64,000 bases of DNA from Leisingera sp. ANG59 (GCF_013317235.1 NZ_WLCM01000009.1:1-64000), one strand, 5' to 3'; shown: positions 25,043 to 33,942, counted from the stretch's first letter. Notes: generated by a model not told the origin, from the sequence alone. Translations and numbers: made by a program.

Positions 25043-26944
25043 ATGAACCGGACAAGCAAACAGCACGCCGCCATGACCACCGCCGGGCTGAATCTGATCG
25101 CCCAGGCGCTGTCGATCTATGACAACGACCTGCGGCTGTCGGTCTGCAACCGGCGCTTCCAGGAGATGTTCAGCCTGCCGGATCATCTGGTGCAGCCCGG
25201 CGCCTCCTTTGCCGATACTATCCGCTTCCTTGCCGAGGCAGGGGAGTACGCGCCGGAAAGCGATGTCGAGGAGATCGTGCAGAGCCGGGTTGAGCAGGCG
25301 CTGGATTTCGTGCCGCATTATTTGGAGCGCGAGCGGCCCAACGGGCAGATGATCTCGATTGAAGGCTCACCGCTGCCGCAGGGCGGCTGGGTCACTGTCT
25401 ATACCGACATCACCCGAGCCAAGCGCGCGGAGCAGCTGCTGCGGTCCCGGTCAGAGGAGTTGTCAGAGAAGCTGATTGCCCATACCGAGGAACTGTCCGC
25501 CGCCAACCGGCAGCTGGAATCCGCGAACACCGCACTGGAAGAAACCAAGCGCCAGCTGACGGAAATCGAGGGCCGCACCCGCCTGACAACGGAGATGATG
25601 CCTGCCCATATCGCCCATGTGGATGCGGACGGGTACTACACCTATACCAACCGCCGCCTCAGCGCGGTGTTCCCGGGCCGCCCGTCGGATATCCTGGGAA
25701 TGCACATTTCGGACGCCCTGGGGGAGGCCGCGTTTGAGCGGATCGAGCCGCACTTGCTGGCGGCTTACAAGGGCGGCAGCCCGGTTTTCGAGTTCACCGA
25801 AAGCCACGGAAGCCGCCGCATCAGGGTCGCCTTCACTCCGGATCAGCAGGGCGGCGTCTATATCTTGTCAATGGATGTGACCGAGGAGACCCAGGCCCGG
25901 GTGGCGCTGCAGCAGGCGCGGCGCCGCGAGATGGCCGCGCAGATGACCAGCGGCCTGGCGCATGATTTCTCCAACCTTCTGACCATCATTCTGGGCATGC
26001 AGGGCAAGCTGGAGAAAATGGGACTGGGTGGCGAGGCCGGCGATCTGGTGCAAGGCACCTTGTCTGCAGCGCGGCGCGGCGGGCGGCTGCTGAACCGGAT
26101 TGCCGAGATGACCAGCCAGCGCACCCTCCGGCCGCAGGCGACGGACATGCACGCGCTGCTCGATGAGCTGAAAGTGCTGGCGTCGCCTTCTCTGCCGCAA
26201 GGGCTGGGGCTCAGCATTCTCGACAACCTGCCGGATCAGGCACTGCTGCTGGACGCGGGCAAGCTGCAGGACGCGCTCCTGAACCTGATCCTGAACGCGC
26301 GCGATGCCTGCGGCACCGCCGGCCAGATCACCGTCAGCGCCCATGCGGTCGGACAGACCTGGGTCGAAATCACCGTCACCGACACCGGGCCCGGCTTTTC
26401 ACCGGAAGCGCTGGAAAAGGCACTGAACCCGTTCTTCACCACCAAGGGCAGCGAAGGCTCCGGCCTTGGTCTTCCAATGGTCTATGACATGGCAAAACTC
26501 GCCGGCGGCGACATGCGGATCGGCAACGGCATTTCCGGCGCCGCGATCACCCTGCGCCTTCCCTACCGCCCGGCCCCGGATGCCGGCGGCGGCATGGCGC
26601 TGCTGGTCGAGGACAGCGAGGAACTGCGCGCCGCCTTCCGCGACATGCTGATCGATCTTGGCTATTCCGTGATCGAAGCCGCTAGCGTGGATGAGGCCTG
26701 CGCGCTGACCGCTGACCTGCCGGACATTGCGCTGGTACTGTCGGACATCATGCTGGAGGGCAGCGCAACCGGTGTTGACCTTGCTTCGCGGCTGGACGGG
26801 TCCGGCCTGCCCTGCATCCTGATGACCTCCTTGCCGGTGAGCGATCCCTTGTTCCGCAAGGCATTGAAATGCGGCCCGGTTTTGCGCAAACCTTTCACCA
26901 TCCACCAGCTGTCTGAGCTGATCCAACCGGAGCCCGCCGTATGA
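25043..26944 (+). CDS. PAS-domain hybrid sensor histidine kinase with C-terminal receiver
   Basis: This 633-residue soluble kinase has PAS-like domains (about 15-125 and 185-290) joined by a coiled coil (about 128-180). The H-box is GLAHDFSNLL (His307), followed by the N-box NLILNARDA (Asn419), G1 DTGPGF, F-box FFTTKGSEGSGLGL, and a receiver domain with phospho-acceptor Asp568 in VLSDIML and Lys616. There are no membrane segments, so it senses an intracellular signal. The ATG at 25043 follows GGGGAGAACC. Its stop overlaps the response-regulator start as ATGA, marking a two-gene operon and a likely phosphorelay. Confidence 0.92.
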   Translation: MNRTSKQHAAMTTAGLNLIAQALSIYDNDLRLSVCNRRFQEMFSLPDHLVQPGASFADTIRFLAEAGEYAPESDVEEIVQSRVEQALDFVPHYLERERPNGQMISIEGSPLPQGGWVTVYTDITRAKRAEQLLRSRSEELSEKLIAHTEELSAANRQLESANTALEETKRQLTEIEGRTRLTTEMMPAHIAHVDADGYYTYTNRRLSAVFPGRPSDILGMHISDALGEAAFERIEPHLLAAYKGGSPVFEFTESHGSRRIRVAFTPDQQGGVYILSMDVTEETQARVALQQARRREMAAQMTSGLAHDFSNLLTIILGMQGKLEKMGLGGEAGDLVQGTLSAARRGGRLLNRIAEMTSQRTLRPQATDMHALLDELKVLASPSLPQGLGLSILDNLPDQALLLDAGKLQDALLNLILNARDACGTAGQITVSAHAVGQTWVEITVTDTGPGFSPEALEKALNPFFTTKGSEGSGLGLPMVYDMAKLAGGDMRIGNGISGAAITLRLPYRPAPDAGGGMALLVEDSEELRAAFRDMLIDLGYSVIEAASVDEACALTADLPDIALVLSDIMLEGSATGVDLASRLDGSGLPCILMTSLPVSDPLFRKALKCGPVLRKPFTIHQLSELIQPEPAV

Positions 26945-27645
26945 CATCGCCCCTGGTCACCATCCTGGATGACGAGCCGGAAATCCGGCAGATCCTGACC
27001 GACACGCTGGAGGACGCGGGCTTTCGCACCCAAAGCTTTGCTCGCGCGCGGGAATTCGAGGCAGCCCTGAACCGGGTGACGCCAGACGTCTGCCTGGTGG
27101 ATCTGTCGCTGCCCGACACCGACGGTCTGGCACTGGTGCACCGGCTGGCGCTGGAACAGGGCGCGGCCGTCATCATCATCTCCGGCCGGGCGCAGGTGCA
27201 GGACCGGGTGACCGGGCTGGAACTGGGCGCCGATGATTACATCACCAAGCCCTTCGACCCGGCGGAGGTGGTGGCCCGGGTCCGCGCCCGGCTGCGCGCC
27301 GGCCCGCGAACGGCGGCCCCCGCCAGCAACACCGCACACTTCGCCGGCTGGACTGCTCATTTCGACCGTTATGTTCTGGAGGATGCCGAGGGCACCGAGA
27401 CACCGTTCTCCCATGCCGAAGGCGAGGTGCTGCGGCTGTTCCTCGACAGCCCCAAGCGGCTGATCTCCCGCGCCCAGATGCAGGAGATGCTGGGCGGCGC
27501 GGCCGGTGACAGCTTTGACCGGGCGATGGATGTGCGCATTTCCCGCCTGCGCACCAAGTTGCGCGAAGACCCCAAGAACCCGCGGCTGATCAAGACGATT
27601 TACGGCGCCGGCTACATCTTTCTGGGCGATGTGGACTGGGCCTGA
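26941..27645 (+). CDS. OmpR/PhoB-family response regulator
   Basis: This 234-residue regulator has an N-terminal receiver (phospho-acceptor Asp54 in VCLVDLSLPDTDG, acidic pair in LDDEPE, Lys in DDYITKPFDP) and a C-terminal winged-helix DNA-binding domain with LISRAQMQEMLGG and DVRISRLRTKLREDPKNP, ending in KTIYGAGYIF. It overlaps the kinase gene by 4 nt and is its obvious partner. The regulon is unknown; no adjacent target stands out. Confidence 0.94.
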   Translation: MTSPLVTILDDEPEIRQILTDTLEDAGFRTQSFARAREFEAALNRVTPDVCLVDLSLPDTDGLALVHRLALEQGAAVIIISGRAQVQDRVTGLELGADDYITKPFDPAEVVARVRARLRAGPRTAAPASNTAHFAGWTAHFDRYVLEDAEGTETPFSHAEGEVLRLFLDSPKRLISRAQMQEMLGGAAGDSFDRAMDVRISRLRTKLREDPKNPRLIKTIYGAGYIFLGDVDWA

Positions 27646-27712
27646 CCCCCTTCAGGTAGAAAACAGCCCGTCCCGCGCTACGCTCATTCTTGCAAACCAA
27701 GAGGAGCGAAAG

Positions 27713-28111
27713 ATGACGCAACTGCAGTATTTTACCGCCCTTTCCGGGCTTTGGCTGGCGCTGGCCTGGCTGCCCTACATTCTTGACCGGGTCATGGTCC
27801 GCGGGCTGATGGGGGCAATGGCCAATCCCGGCCCCGGCGACCTGCCGCAATCGCTGTGGGCACAGCGCGCGCACCGGGCGCATATCGTCGGGGTGGAACT
27901 GTTTGCCGCCTTCGCGCCGCTTTCCATCCTGGCGATGCTGGTGCTGCCGTCAGAGGATCAGCCCGGCACCCTGGGCCTCACCTTCTTCTTCGGCATGTCG
28001 GCACATTACATCATCTACGCCATCGGCATCCCGGTTCTGCGCACGCTGGCCTTTGCGGTGGCTGCACTGTCTTCGGTGCTGCTGGGCCTCTCCCTCCTCG
28101 GCGCAGCATAG
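27713..28111 (+). CDS. MAPEG-family membrane protein
   Basis: This 132-residue protein has four hydrophobic segments and the MAPEG pattern, with a conserved charged loop after the first helix (QRAHRAHIVGVELFAAFAPL). MAPEG proteins in eukaryotes handle eicosanoids and glutathione; bacterial members of this short group are mostly uncharacterised. The ATG at 27713 is preceded by GAGGAG. It follows the two-component operon by 67 nt and may or may not be co-transcribed. Confidence 0.85.
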   Translation: MTQLQYFTALSGLWLALAWLPYILDRVMVRGLMGAMANPGPGDLPQSLWAQRAHRAHIVGVELFAAFAPLSILAMLVLPSEDQPGTLGLTFFFGMSAHYIIYAIGIPVLRTLAFAVAALSSVLLGLSLLGAA

Positions 28112-28152
28112 AGTTTCTTGCCCGGGCGAATCACTTGGCATAGAGTCGCTGC

Positions 28153-28380
28153 ATGGCCACCTGTCTGCTCTACCGCCAAGCCCCCTCGCGCCCGTCGCGG
28201 TTCTACCGCATTGAGCTGGCGATGAACCTGTTCTCCGAAGTCTCCGTGCTGCGGGAATGGGGCGTGGCCGGCGGCAACGGGCAACGCGTGATCAATATCT
28301 ACGGCAACCTGCGCGAGGCCTCGCTGGCCGCCGACAGGCACCGGAACCGGATGATCAAGCGCGGCTACGGCCGGGCCTGA
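28153..28380 (+). CDS. WGR-domain protein
   Basis: This 75-residue protein is essentially a single WGR domain, recognised by FYRIELAMNLFSEVSVLREWGVAGG and the tail SLAADRHRNRMIKRGY. WGR domains are found in nucleic-acid-linked proteins such as PARPs and in stand-alone bacterial proteins of unknown role, so nucleic-acid binding is a family-level guess. It lies just downstream of the MAPEG gene and is followed at once by a GC-rich hairpin. Confidence 0.83.
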   Translation: MATCLLYRQAPSRPSRFYRIELAMNLFSEVSVLREWGVAGGNGQRVINIYGNLREASLAADRHRNRMIKRGYGRA

Positions 28381-28383
28381 CTC

Positions 28384-28413
28384 GCGCCGCGCCAGCGGCG
28401 CCCGGCCCAACTG
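28384..28413 (+). repeat. GC-rich hairpin with GCCA loop, second copy
   Basis: Stem GCGCCGC/GCGGCGC (28384-28390 with 28395-28401) encloses the loop GCCA and is followed by CCGGCCCAACTG. The loop and tail resemble the hairpin at 6249-6286. It begins 4 nt after the WGR gene and could also act as a 3' mRNA-end structure. Confidence 0.45.
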
Positions 28414-28453
28414 GGACGGCCCTCCGGCAGGAGGTCCGGGAACAGGCGGGAGT

Positions 28454-29652
28454 TCACCCGGCCAGGGCCCGGGCAGCGCGGTTCAGCACCTGCAGCCCCA
28501 GCACCAGATCCGCTTCTTCGGTGTCTTCGTCATAGGCATGGCTGATGCCGCCAATGGACGGGACAAACAGCATCCCTGCAGGCATCACCGTTGCCAGATT
28601 GGCCGCGTCATGCAGCGCGCCGGAGGGCATCTTCTGCCATTTCCCCGGAGCCAGCGCCTCCGCTGCCTTGCTCAATTCCGCCTGGATCCGTGCATCCATC
28701 GCCGCCGGTTCTATGCCCATCACCGGACCAAGCTTCACTCTCACGCTGTGGCTGGCAGCTATTTCCTGCGCGGTGCCCTTGATGGTGGCTTCCATCCGCG
28801 CCAGCCGACCGGCATCCGCATCCCGCCATTGCATGGAAAACTCCACCCGCCCTGGCACCACGGAGGACGCATTGGGATGCAACGCCACATGGCCGATGGT
28901 CCAGACTGTGGCGGGTGTCACCACATTGGCAAACCGGCTGTTTAGAGCCGCATTGAAGGCTGACAGCGCCTGGAACGCGTCCCGGCGCTATGCATCGGCG
29001 TGGTGCCTGCATGGTTCTGACGGCCCTCAAAGGTGATCCGCATGTCCCGGATGCCGACGACGTCCGTAACCACACCGATCCCTAGCCCGGTTTCCTCCAG
29101 ATAGGGCCCTTGCTCGATATGCATCTCCAGAAATCCGCTGAACCGGCTGTGCGGCAGGAACTCCCCGGCCAGATCCGCCATCCGCGCCCGCATGTCCGCA
29201 AGGTTATTGCCAGTGTTGTCGGCGAACCCGTCCGCCTCAGCCAGGGTCAACTTGCCGGTCCAAACATCCGAGCCGGTCAGCACTCCGAACCGCCCCTCCT
29301 CATCCTGGAAACTCACGCATGAAATGGGCGGCCCGGCCTCCTCCTTCACGGCGCGGGCAACCTCCAACCCGGCCACCACGCCCAGCGCCCCGTCCAGCCA
29401 GCCGCCTTCGGGCTGGCTGTCGCTGTGCGACCCCACCAGCAGGCTCTTCCCGGCCGCCAGCCCGAACAGGTTGCCGAGCGGATCGAAATGCGGCTCTAAA
29501 CCGGCTTCTTCCATCCGTTTTGCCAGCCACTTGCGCGCGGCGATGTCGGCATCCGAGTAGGCCTGCCGCACCACCCCCTTGCCCACACCTGACGCGCCAA
29601 AACTGCGCAGCTTGTGCAGGTCATCAAGGAATCGCTGAGAGTCGAGGGGCAT
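28454..29652 (-). pseudogene. Frameshifted M20-family Zn amidohydrolase (N-carbamoyl-amino-acid / allantoate type)
   Basis: Two frames join into one AllC/hydantoinase-carbamoylase protein. The upstream part (29652 to about 28990) has the metal-binding [27 protein letters not shown] and [12 protein letters not shown] motifs and reaches NHAGTTPMH. The rest ([17 protein letters not shown] to the stop at 28454, with HDAANLA and [15 protein letters not shown]) is in another frame. A single base missing near 28987-28993 restores the family sequence (TTPMH-x-RRDAFQAL). The start at 29652 follows GGAGA. If real, the enzyme is inactive because the C-terminal catalytic region is lost; a sequencing error is the alternative. 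Confidence 0.85.
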
Positions 29653-29795
29653 GGCAGGTCTCCAATCCGGCAGTCGCACACTGCGCCATGTCTGCCCCGC
29701 CCACAATGAATTTAACAAGAGCACCTTCAAGCCGCCCTTTCCTCTGCCTGCAAGCTCCCCTAAGACTCCCCCGGTAACAACGGAGCCGCCCGCCC

Positions 29796-30446
29796 ATGTC
29801 CCACATCACGCTGATCCGCCACGGCCAGGCCAACACCCAGGCCCGGGACGAGGCCAGCTATGACCGGCTCAGCGATCTGGGCCACCAGCAGGCGGCCTGG
29901 CTGGGTGACCACCTGCGGGCCAGCGGCAGCCATCATCCGCGCGTCTATTGCGGCACGCTGACCCGGCATATCGAGACCGCGGCCTCGATGGGCTTTGCGA
30001 ATCCGGTGCAGGACGCGCGGCTGAACGAGATGGAATATTTCACCCTCGCCGAGGCAATGCGCGACCAACACGGCCTTCCCATCCCGGAAGAGCGTGAGGG
30101 GTTTGTCGATCATCTGCCAAAGGTCTTTGCCGCCTGGGCGGCCGGCGACATTGCCGAGCCTTACGAGAGCTGGTCGCAATTCGAAACCCGCACCCGGCAG
30201 GCGCTGGAGGAAATCGCCGCAGGCGAAGGCCCGGCATTGGTGGTGACCTCCGGCGGGCTGATCTCAATGGCGCTGCGGCAGGCAATGGGGCTGGACACCG
30301 CGGGGATGGCCCGGATTGCACTGGCGGTGATGAATACCTCGATGCACCGTCTGTTCCCGATCGGCGGCCACTGGAGCCCGGTTTTGTTCAACGCGGTGCC
30401 GCATCTGGAAGCGCCGGACCGGCATTTTGCCCAAACACATCTCTGA
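29796..30446 (+). CDS. Histidine phosphatase superfamily protein
   Basis: This 216-residue protein starts with the catalytic motif LIRHGQAN (Arg8, His9, Gly10) of the phosphoglycerate-mutase-like phosphatases. The second conserved histidine, normally in a VTHG/VSHG-type motif, is replaced: the strand reads [12 protein letters not shown]. That variant is seen in some alphaproteobacterial relatives and may mean altered chemistry. The substrate is unknown. It is the first gene of a run with GST and the saccharopine genes (21-nt gap to GST). Confidence 0.85.
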   Translation: MSHITLIRHGQANTQARDEASYDRLSDLGHQQAAWLGDHLRASGSHHPRVYCGTLTRHIETAASMGFANPVQDARLNEMEYFTLAEAMRDQHGLPIPEEREGFVDHLPKVFAAWAAGDIAEPYESWSQFETRTRQALEEIAAGEGPALVVTSGGLISMALRQAMGLDTAGMARIALAVMNTSMHRLFPIGGHWSPVLFNAVPHLEAPDRHFAQTHL

Positions 30447-30467
30447 GACACGCACGGGAGGGAAGAC

Positions 30468-31082
30468 ATGCAGCTTTACTATGCCCCCAATACCATTTCG
30501 GTGGCTATCGCCATCGCGCTCGAAGAAGCCGGGATCGAATATGAGGCAGTGAAAATCGACTTTGCCGCCAAGGAACAGACCGGCGCGGCCTATGCCCAGA
30601 TCAACCCCAAGGGCCGTGTGCCGGCACTGGCGGTTGAGGGCGGCATCCTGACCGAGACCGGCGCGCTGCTGGAATACATCGCCGACATGGCGCCCGAAGC
30701 GTCTTTGCGCCCGCAAGACCCTGTGGTGCTGGCCCGGATGCGCGAGGTAATGTTCTATCTCGCCTCCACCATGCATGTGAACCATGCTCACAAACTTCGC
30801 GGCGCCCGCTGGGCCAAGGAGCGGACCAGCTGGAAGGACATGCAGAAGATGGTGCCCCAGACCATGGCGGCCTCCTGCGAATACATCAGCCAGTTTGGCC
30901 TGCGCGGGCCTTTTGTATTGGGGGATACGGTCAGTCTCGCCGATTGCTACCTTTACGTGGTTTGCACGTGGCTGGAAGGTGACGGGGTGAACGTGGCGGA
31001 CTTCTCAAAAATCCAGAACTTCATGACGGCAATGGAACAGCGCGCATCCGTACGCGCGGTCTATGCCAAGGGAATGCTTTGA
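30468..31082 (+). CDS. Glutathione S-transferase family protein
   Basis: This 204-residue protein has an N-terminal thioredoxin-like domain (MQLYYAPNTISVAIAIALEE, with NPKGRVPALAVEGGILTETGALLEYIAD giving the cis-Pro and glutathione-binding Glu/Thr) and an all-helical C-terminal domain containing LGDTVSLADCYLYVVC. It probably conjugates or reduces with glutathione in the cytoplasm; the substrate is unknown. GGAGGGAAG precedes the ATG. The close spacing to lkr (11 nt) suggests co-transcription with lysine catabolism. Confidence 0.9.
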   Translation: MQLYYAPNTISVAIAIALEEAGIEYEAVKIDFAAKEQTGAAYAQINPKGRVPALAVEGGILTETGALLEYIADMAPEASLRPQDPVVLARMREVMFYLASTMHVNHAHKLRGARWAKERTSWKDMQKMVPQTMAASCEYISQFGLRGPFVLGDTVSLADCYLYVVCTWLEGDGVNVADFSKIQNFMTAMEQRASVRAVYAKGML

Positions 31083-31093
31083 AGGACATGACT

Positions 31094-32146
31094 ATGACGC
31101 ATCTGTGGGTACGGGCCGAACAGCGCCCCAATGAAGACCGGGCCGGCCTGACCCCCGAAGGCGCCAAGTCACTGCTGGCAGGCGGCATCAAAGTCACGGT
31201 AGAGGAAAGCTCGGTGCGGGCGATCCCGCTGCAGGGCTACATTGATGCAGGCTGCGAGATTGCGCCGGAGAACTCCTGGCCGCAAGCACCCGCGGACGCG
31301 ATCATCTTCGGCCTCAAGGAGCTGCCCGAGGACGGCACTCCGCTGCCGCACCGCCACATCATGTTCGGCCATGCCTTCAAGGGCCAGCACTCCGGCAAGG
31401 CTTTGCTGGAGCGGTTCAAGGCCGGCGGCGGCACGCTTTATGATTTGGAGTATCTGGTCGATGAATCCGGCCGCCGGGTCGCCGCCTTTGGCTACTGGGC
31501 AGGCTATGCCGGCGCCGCAGTGACGCTGAAGTCCTGGGCGGCCCAGCAGCGCGGCGAGCTGTGCGGGCCGGTTGGCGTCTATCCCGGCAAGGACGCGCTG
31601 CTATCAGATCTGGGCGCAGAACTTGACGCGCTGAACATGGACCGCCCGACCGCTATCGTGATCGGCGCGCTTGGCCGCGTCGGTACCGGTGCGGCTGATC
31701 TATGCGAGGCAATGGGCGTCGCCGTCACCAAATGGGACATGGCCGAGACCGCAAGCGGCGGCCCGTTCCAGGAAATCCTGGCCCATGACCTGTTCCTGAA
31801 CTGCATCTTCGCACGCCCGGGCACACCGGTTTTTGTCCCGCGTGAAGCATTGGCCGCGGACCGCAAGCTGACCGCCATCGGCGATGTCGCCTGCGACCCG
31901 GACAGCGACTACAACCCAGTGCCGGTCTATGACCGTGCAACAACCTGGGAGGCCCCCGCTCTGCGCGTCGCCGAAAACCCGGTGCTGGACGTGATGGCGA
32001 TCGACAACCTGCCGTCGATGCTGCCGGTGGAAAGCTCCGAGGATTACGCGGCGCAACTGCTGCCCTCGCTTCTGGCCCTGACCGATCTGGACAGTGGCGT
32101 CTGGAGCCGGGCCAAGGCCACCTTCCTGGAGCACCTGCCGGAATGA
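31094..32146 (+). CDS. lkr: Saccharopine dehydrogenase, lysine-forming type (lysine-ketoglutarate reductase)
   Basis: This 350-residue enzyme of the AlaDH/PNT-like saccharopine dehydrogenase family condenses lysine and 2-oxoglutarate to saccharopine in catabolism, or runs the reverse. Features are VRAEQRPNEDRAGLTPEGA at the N-terminus, FGHAFKGQHSG, and the nucleotide-binding VIGALGRVGTGAADL. It corresponds to the LKR half of the bifunctional plant/animal AASS. The ATG at 31094 is preceded by GAAGGAC; upstream TTG and ATG codons are less well spaced. Its stop overlaps the next gene as ATGA. Confidence 0.9.
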   Translation: MTHLWVRAEQRPNEDRAGLTPEGAKSLLAGGIKVTVEESSVRAIPLQGYIDAGCEIAPENSWPQAPADAIIFGLKELPEDGTPLPHRHIMFGHAFKGQHSGKALLERFKAGGGTLYDLEYLVDESGRRVAAFGYWAGYAGAAVTLKSWAAQQRGELCGPVGVYPGKDALLSDLGAELDALNMDRPTAIVIGALGRVGTGAADLCEAMGVAVTKWDMAETASGGPFQEILAHDLFLNCIFARPGTPVFVPREALAADRKLTAIGDVACDPDSDYNPVPVYDRATTWEAPALRVAENPVLDVMAIDNLPSMLPVESSEDYAAQLLPSLLALTDLDSGVWSRAKATFLEHLPE

Positions 32147-32409
32147 CCGCAACTTCCATCGGGTTTCTGGCGGCCATCCTCGGCACCATCTGCTGGCTCC
32201 CCCAAGCCTGGAAGGCCTGGGCCACGCGCGACACGGCAGGGCTGTCGCTGCCTGCAAACCTGATGTTTCTCGGAACCGTCAGCCTGTGGCTGATCTATGG
32301 GCTGCTTATGGGCGATGCGCCCATCATCCTTGCCAATGCCTGCTCCATCGTCATCGTTCTGGCGATCATCGGGGCAATCCTGAAATTCAAGAAAGGGACT
32401 GACATATGA
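32143..32409 (+). CDS. SemiSWEET / PQ-loop small transporter
   Basis: This 88-residue protein has three membrane helices and the motif CWLPQAWKAWATRD, the PQ-loop signature of SemiSWEET transporters, which work as homodimers moving small molecules down a gradient. It overlaps lkr at its start and sdh at its end, each as ATGA, so the three are translationally coupled. This implies a role in lysine or saccharopine-pathway metabolite movement rather than sugar transport, but this is an inference from context only. Confidence 0.88.
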   Translation: MTATSIGFLAAILGTICWLPQAWKAWATRDTAGLSLPANLMFLGTVSLWLIYGLLMGDAPIILANACSIVIVLAIIGAILKFKKGTDI

Positions 32410-33548
32410 CTATTCACTGGTGCGGCACCGGCCTGTCGGCAATCCCCGGCCTGCGCCGCCTGCTGGAAGCGGGCCATGACGTGGCGGTCTGGAACCGGAC
32501 CACGGCCAAGGCACGCGAGGCCGTGGGCGATCTGACCACCAACATCCACGCCTTCAGCATCGCCAACCTGGGCCAGATGCTGAGCCCCAAGGACGTCATC
32601 GTCTCCATGCTGCCCGGCGACTGGCATGTGCCGCTGGCAGAGCTGGCCATCGAGCACGGCGCGCATTTCGTTTCCTCCTCCTACATCGCGCCGGAAATGC
32701 GCGCATTGGACCAGAAGGCCAAGGATGCCGGCGTCTGCCTGATCAACGAGGTGGGGCTGGACCCGGGTATCGACCACCTGATGGCGCATGCGCTGGTTGC
32801 GGACTACAAGGCTTCCGATGCTTTTGATCCGGCAAACGAAATCAGCTTCATCTCCTATTGCGGCGGCATCCCCAAAACGCCGAACCCGTTCCGCTACAAG
32901 TTCAGCTGGTCGCCCCTGGGCGTGCTGAAGGCGCTGCGCTCGCCGTCGAAATCAATCCGCGACTTCAAGGAACTTGACGTCGCCCGCCCCTGGGACGCGA
33001 TCTCCTCCTACGAGGCACCGCTGCCCGCGCCGGAAAGCTTCGAGGTATACCCGAACCGCGACTCGGTCCCCTTCATGGCCCAGTACGAATTCGGCGAAGA
33101 CTGGAAGGTCAAGGAATTCGTCCGCGGCACCCTGCGCCTCAACGGCTGGGCCGATGCCTGGTCGGATGTATTCAAAGAGGTCGAAACCCTTTCCGGCCCA
33201 GAAGGCGACGCCCGCCTCAAAGAGATGTCGGACCAGTTCTGGACCGAAAACGCCTATGACGAGGGTGAGCCTGACCGGGTGGTTCTGTGTGTTGGCCTGA
33301 AAGCCGAAAAAGATGGCGCCGAGGTCTGGCACAAGACCTATGTGATGGACGCCTGGGGCGACGAGCGCGGCACCGCAATGGCACGCCTGGTGTCCTACCC
33401 GGTGTCCTTTACCATAGAGGCCGCAATGAACGGCAAAATCGCCGCCGGGGTCCACGCCGCGCCCAGCGACCCTGCCTTGGTCGAAAAGTGGATGGCTGAG
33501 ATCGGCAAGCTGGCCCAGCATCTGGAGATCGTCGACAGCAAATCCTGA
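32406..33548 (+). CDS. sdh: Saccharopine dehydrogenase, glutamate-forming type
   Basis: This 380-residue LYS9-type saccharopine dehydrogenase cleaves saccharopine to glutamate and 2-aminoadipate semialdehyde. The N-terminal Rossmann region is shortened (MTIHWCGTGLSAIPGLRRLLEAGHDVAVWNR). Family stretches FVSSSYIAPEMRALDQKAKDAGVCLINEVGLDPGIDHLMA and YCGGIPKTPNPFRYKFSWSP are clear. With lkr it completes the first two steps of saccharopine-pathway lysine degradation. It overlaps the SemiSWEET gene and ends at a strong terminator. Confidence 0.93.
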   Translation: MTIHWCGTGLSAIPGLRRLLEAGHDVAVWNRTTAKAREAVGDLTTNIHAFSIANLGQMLSPKDVIVSMLPGDWHVPLAELAIEHGAHFVSSSYIAPEMRALDQKAKDAGVCLINEVGLDPGIDHLMAHALVADYKASDAFDPANEISFISYCGGIPKTPNPFRYKFSWSPLGVLKALRSPSKSIRDFKELDVARPWDAISSYEAPLPAPESFEVYPNRDSVPFMAQYEFGEDWKVKEFVRGTLRLNGWADAWSDVFKEVETLSGPEGDARLKEMSDQFWTENAYDEGEPDRVVLCVGLKAEKDGAEVWHKTYVMDAWGDERGTAMARLVSYPVSFTIEAAMNGKIAAGVHAAPSDPALVEKWMAEIGKLAQHLEIVDSKS

Positions 33549-33566
33549 CCGCGGATTGAAAACAAC

Positions 33567-33593
33567 AAAGGGCGCCGGATCGCGGCGCCCTTT
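33567..33593 (+). terminator. Rho-independent terminator of the saccharopine operon
   Basis: Perfect 10-bp stem AAAGGGCGCC/GGCGCCCTTT (33567-33576 with 33584-33593, 7-nt loop). A/T ends on both sides allow use from both strands, serving the convergent DUF3775 gene as well. Confidence 0.88.
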
Positions 33594-33618
33594 CGCCTGG
33601 CGAACCTGAACGGCAGTA

Positions 33619-33942
33619 TCAGCGCCCGATCACATCCTCCTCGACATCATTGACGTCGATACCCAGCGCCTCCAGCCCGGCCTCCAGGTTGTCGGCCAGA
33701 TGCGGCGTGCCCAGCAGGTAGTCAGCGGTCGGGGTGGTTGCTTCCTGGCGGGCGGTATAGATCGCCTCAGCCAGTTCTTCCGCTTCGAAACTGCCGCGGC
33801 CGACCCACATGATGCCAACCAGTTCCGCTTGCTGGTCCTCGCTCATCCGGTCGATGAAAGCGCGCAGCTCGCCCTCAGCCCGGTTCAGCTCCCGGGCCAT
33901 CATCGCCACCTGTGCCACCTTGCGGACTGAGATCTCCAGCAT
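33619..33942 (-). CDS. DUF3775-domain protein
   Basis: This 107-residue acidic, helical protein matches the DUF3775 pattern (ISVRKVAQVAMMAREL, LVGIMWVGRG, TADYLLGTPHLADNLEAGLEALG). The family is common in alphaproteobacteria and has no known function. The start at 33942 has GGAATGGAG upstream. It is convergent with the saccharopine operon, sharing its terminator region, and is followed upstream by the IS200-like remnant. Confidence 0.85.
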   Translation of the reverse strand: MLEISVRKVAQVAMMARELNRAEGELRAFIDRMSEDQQAELVGIMWVGRGSFEAEELAEAIYTARQEATTPTADYLLGTPHLADNLEAGLEALGIDVNDVEEDVIGR

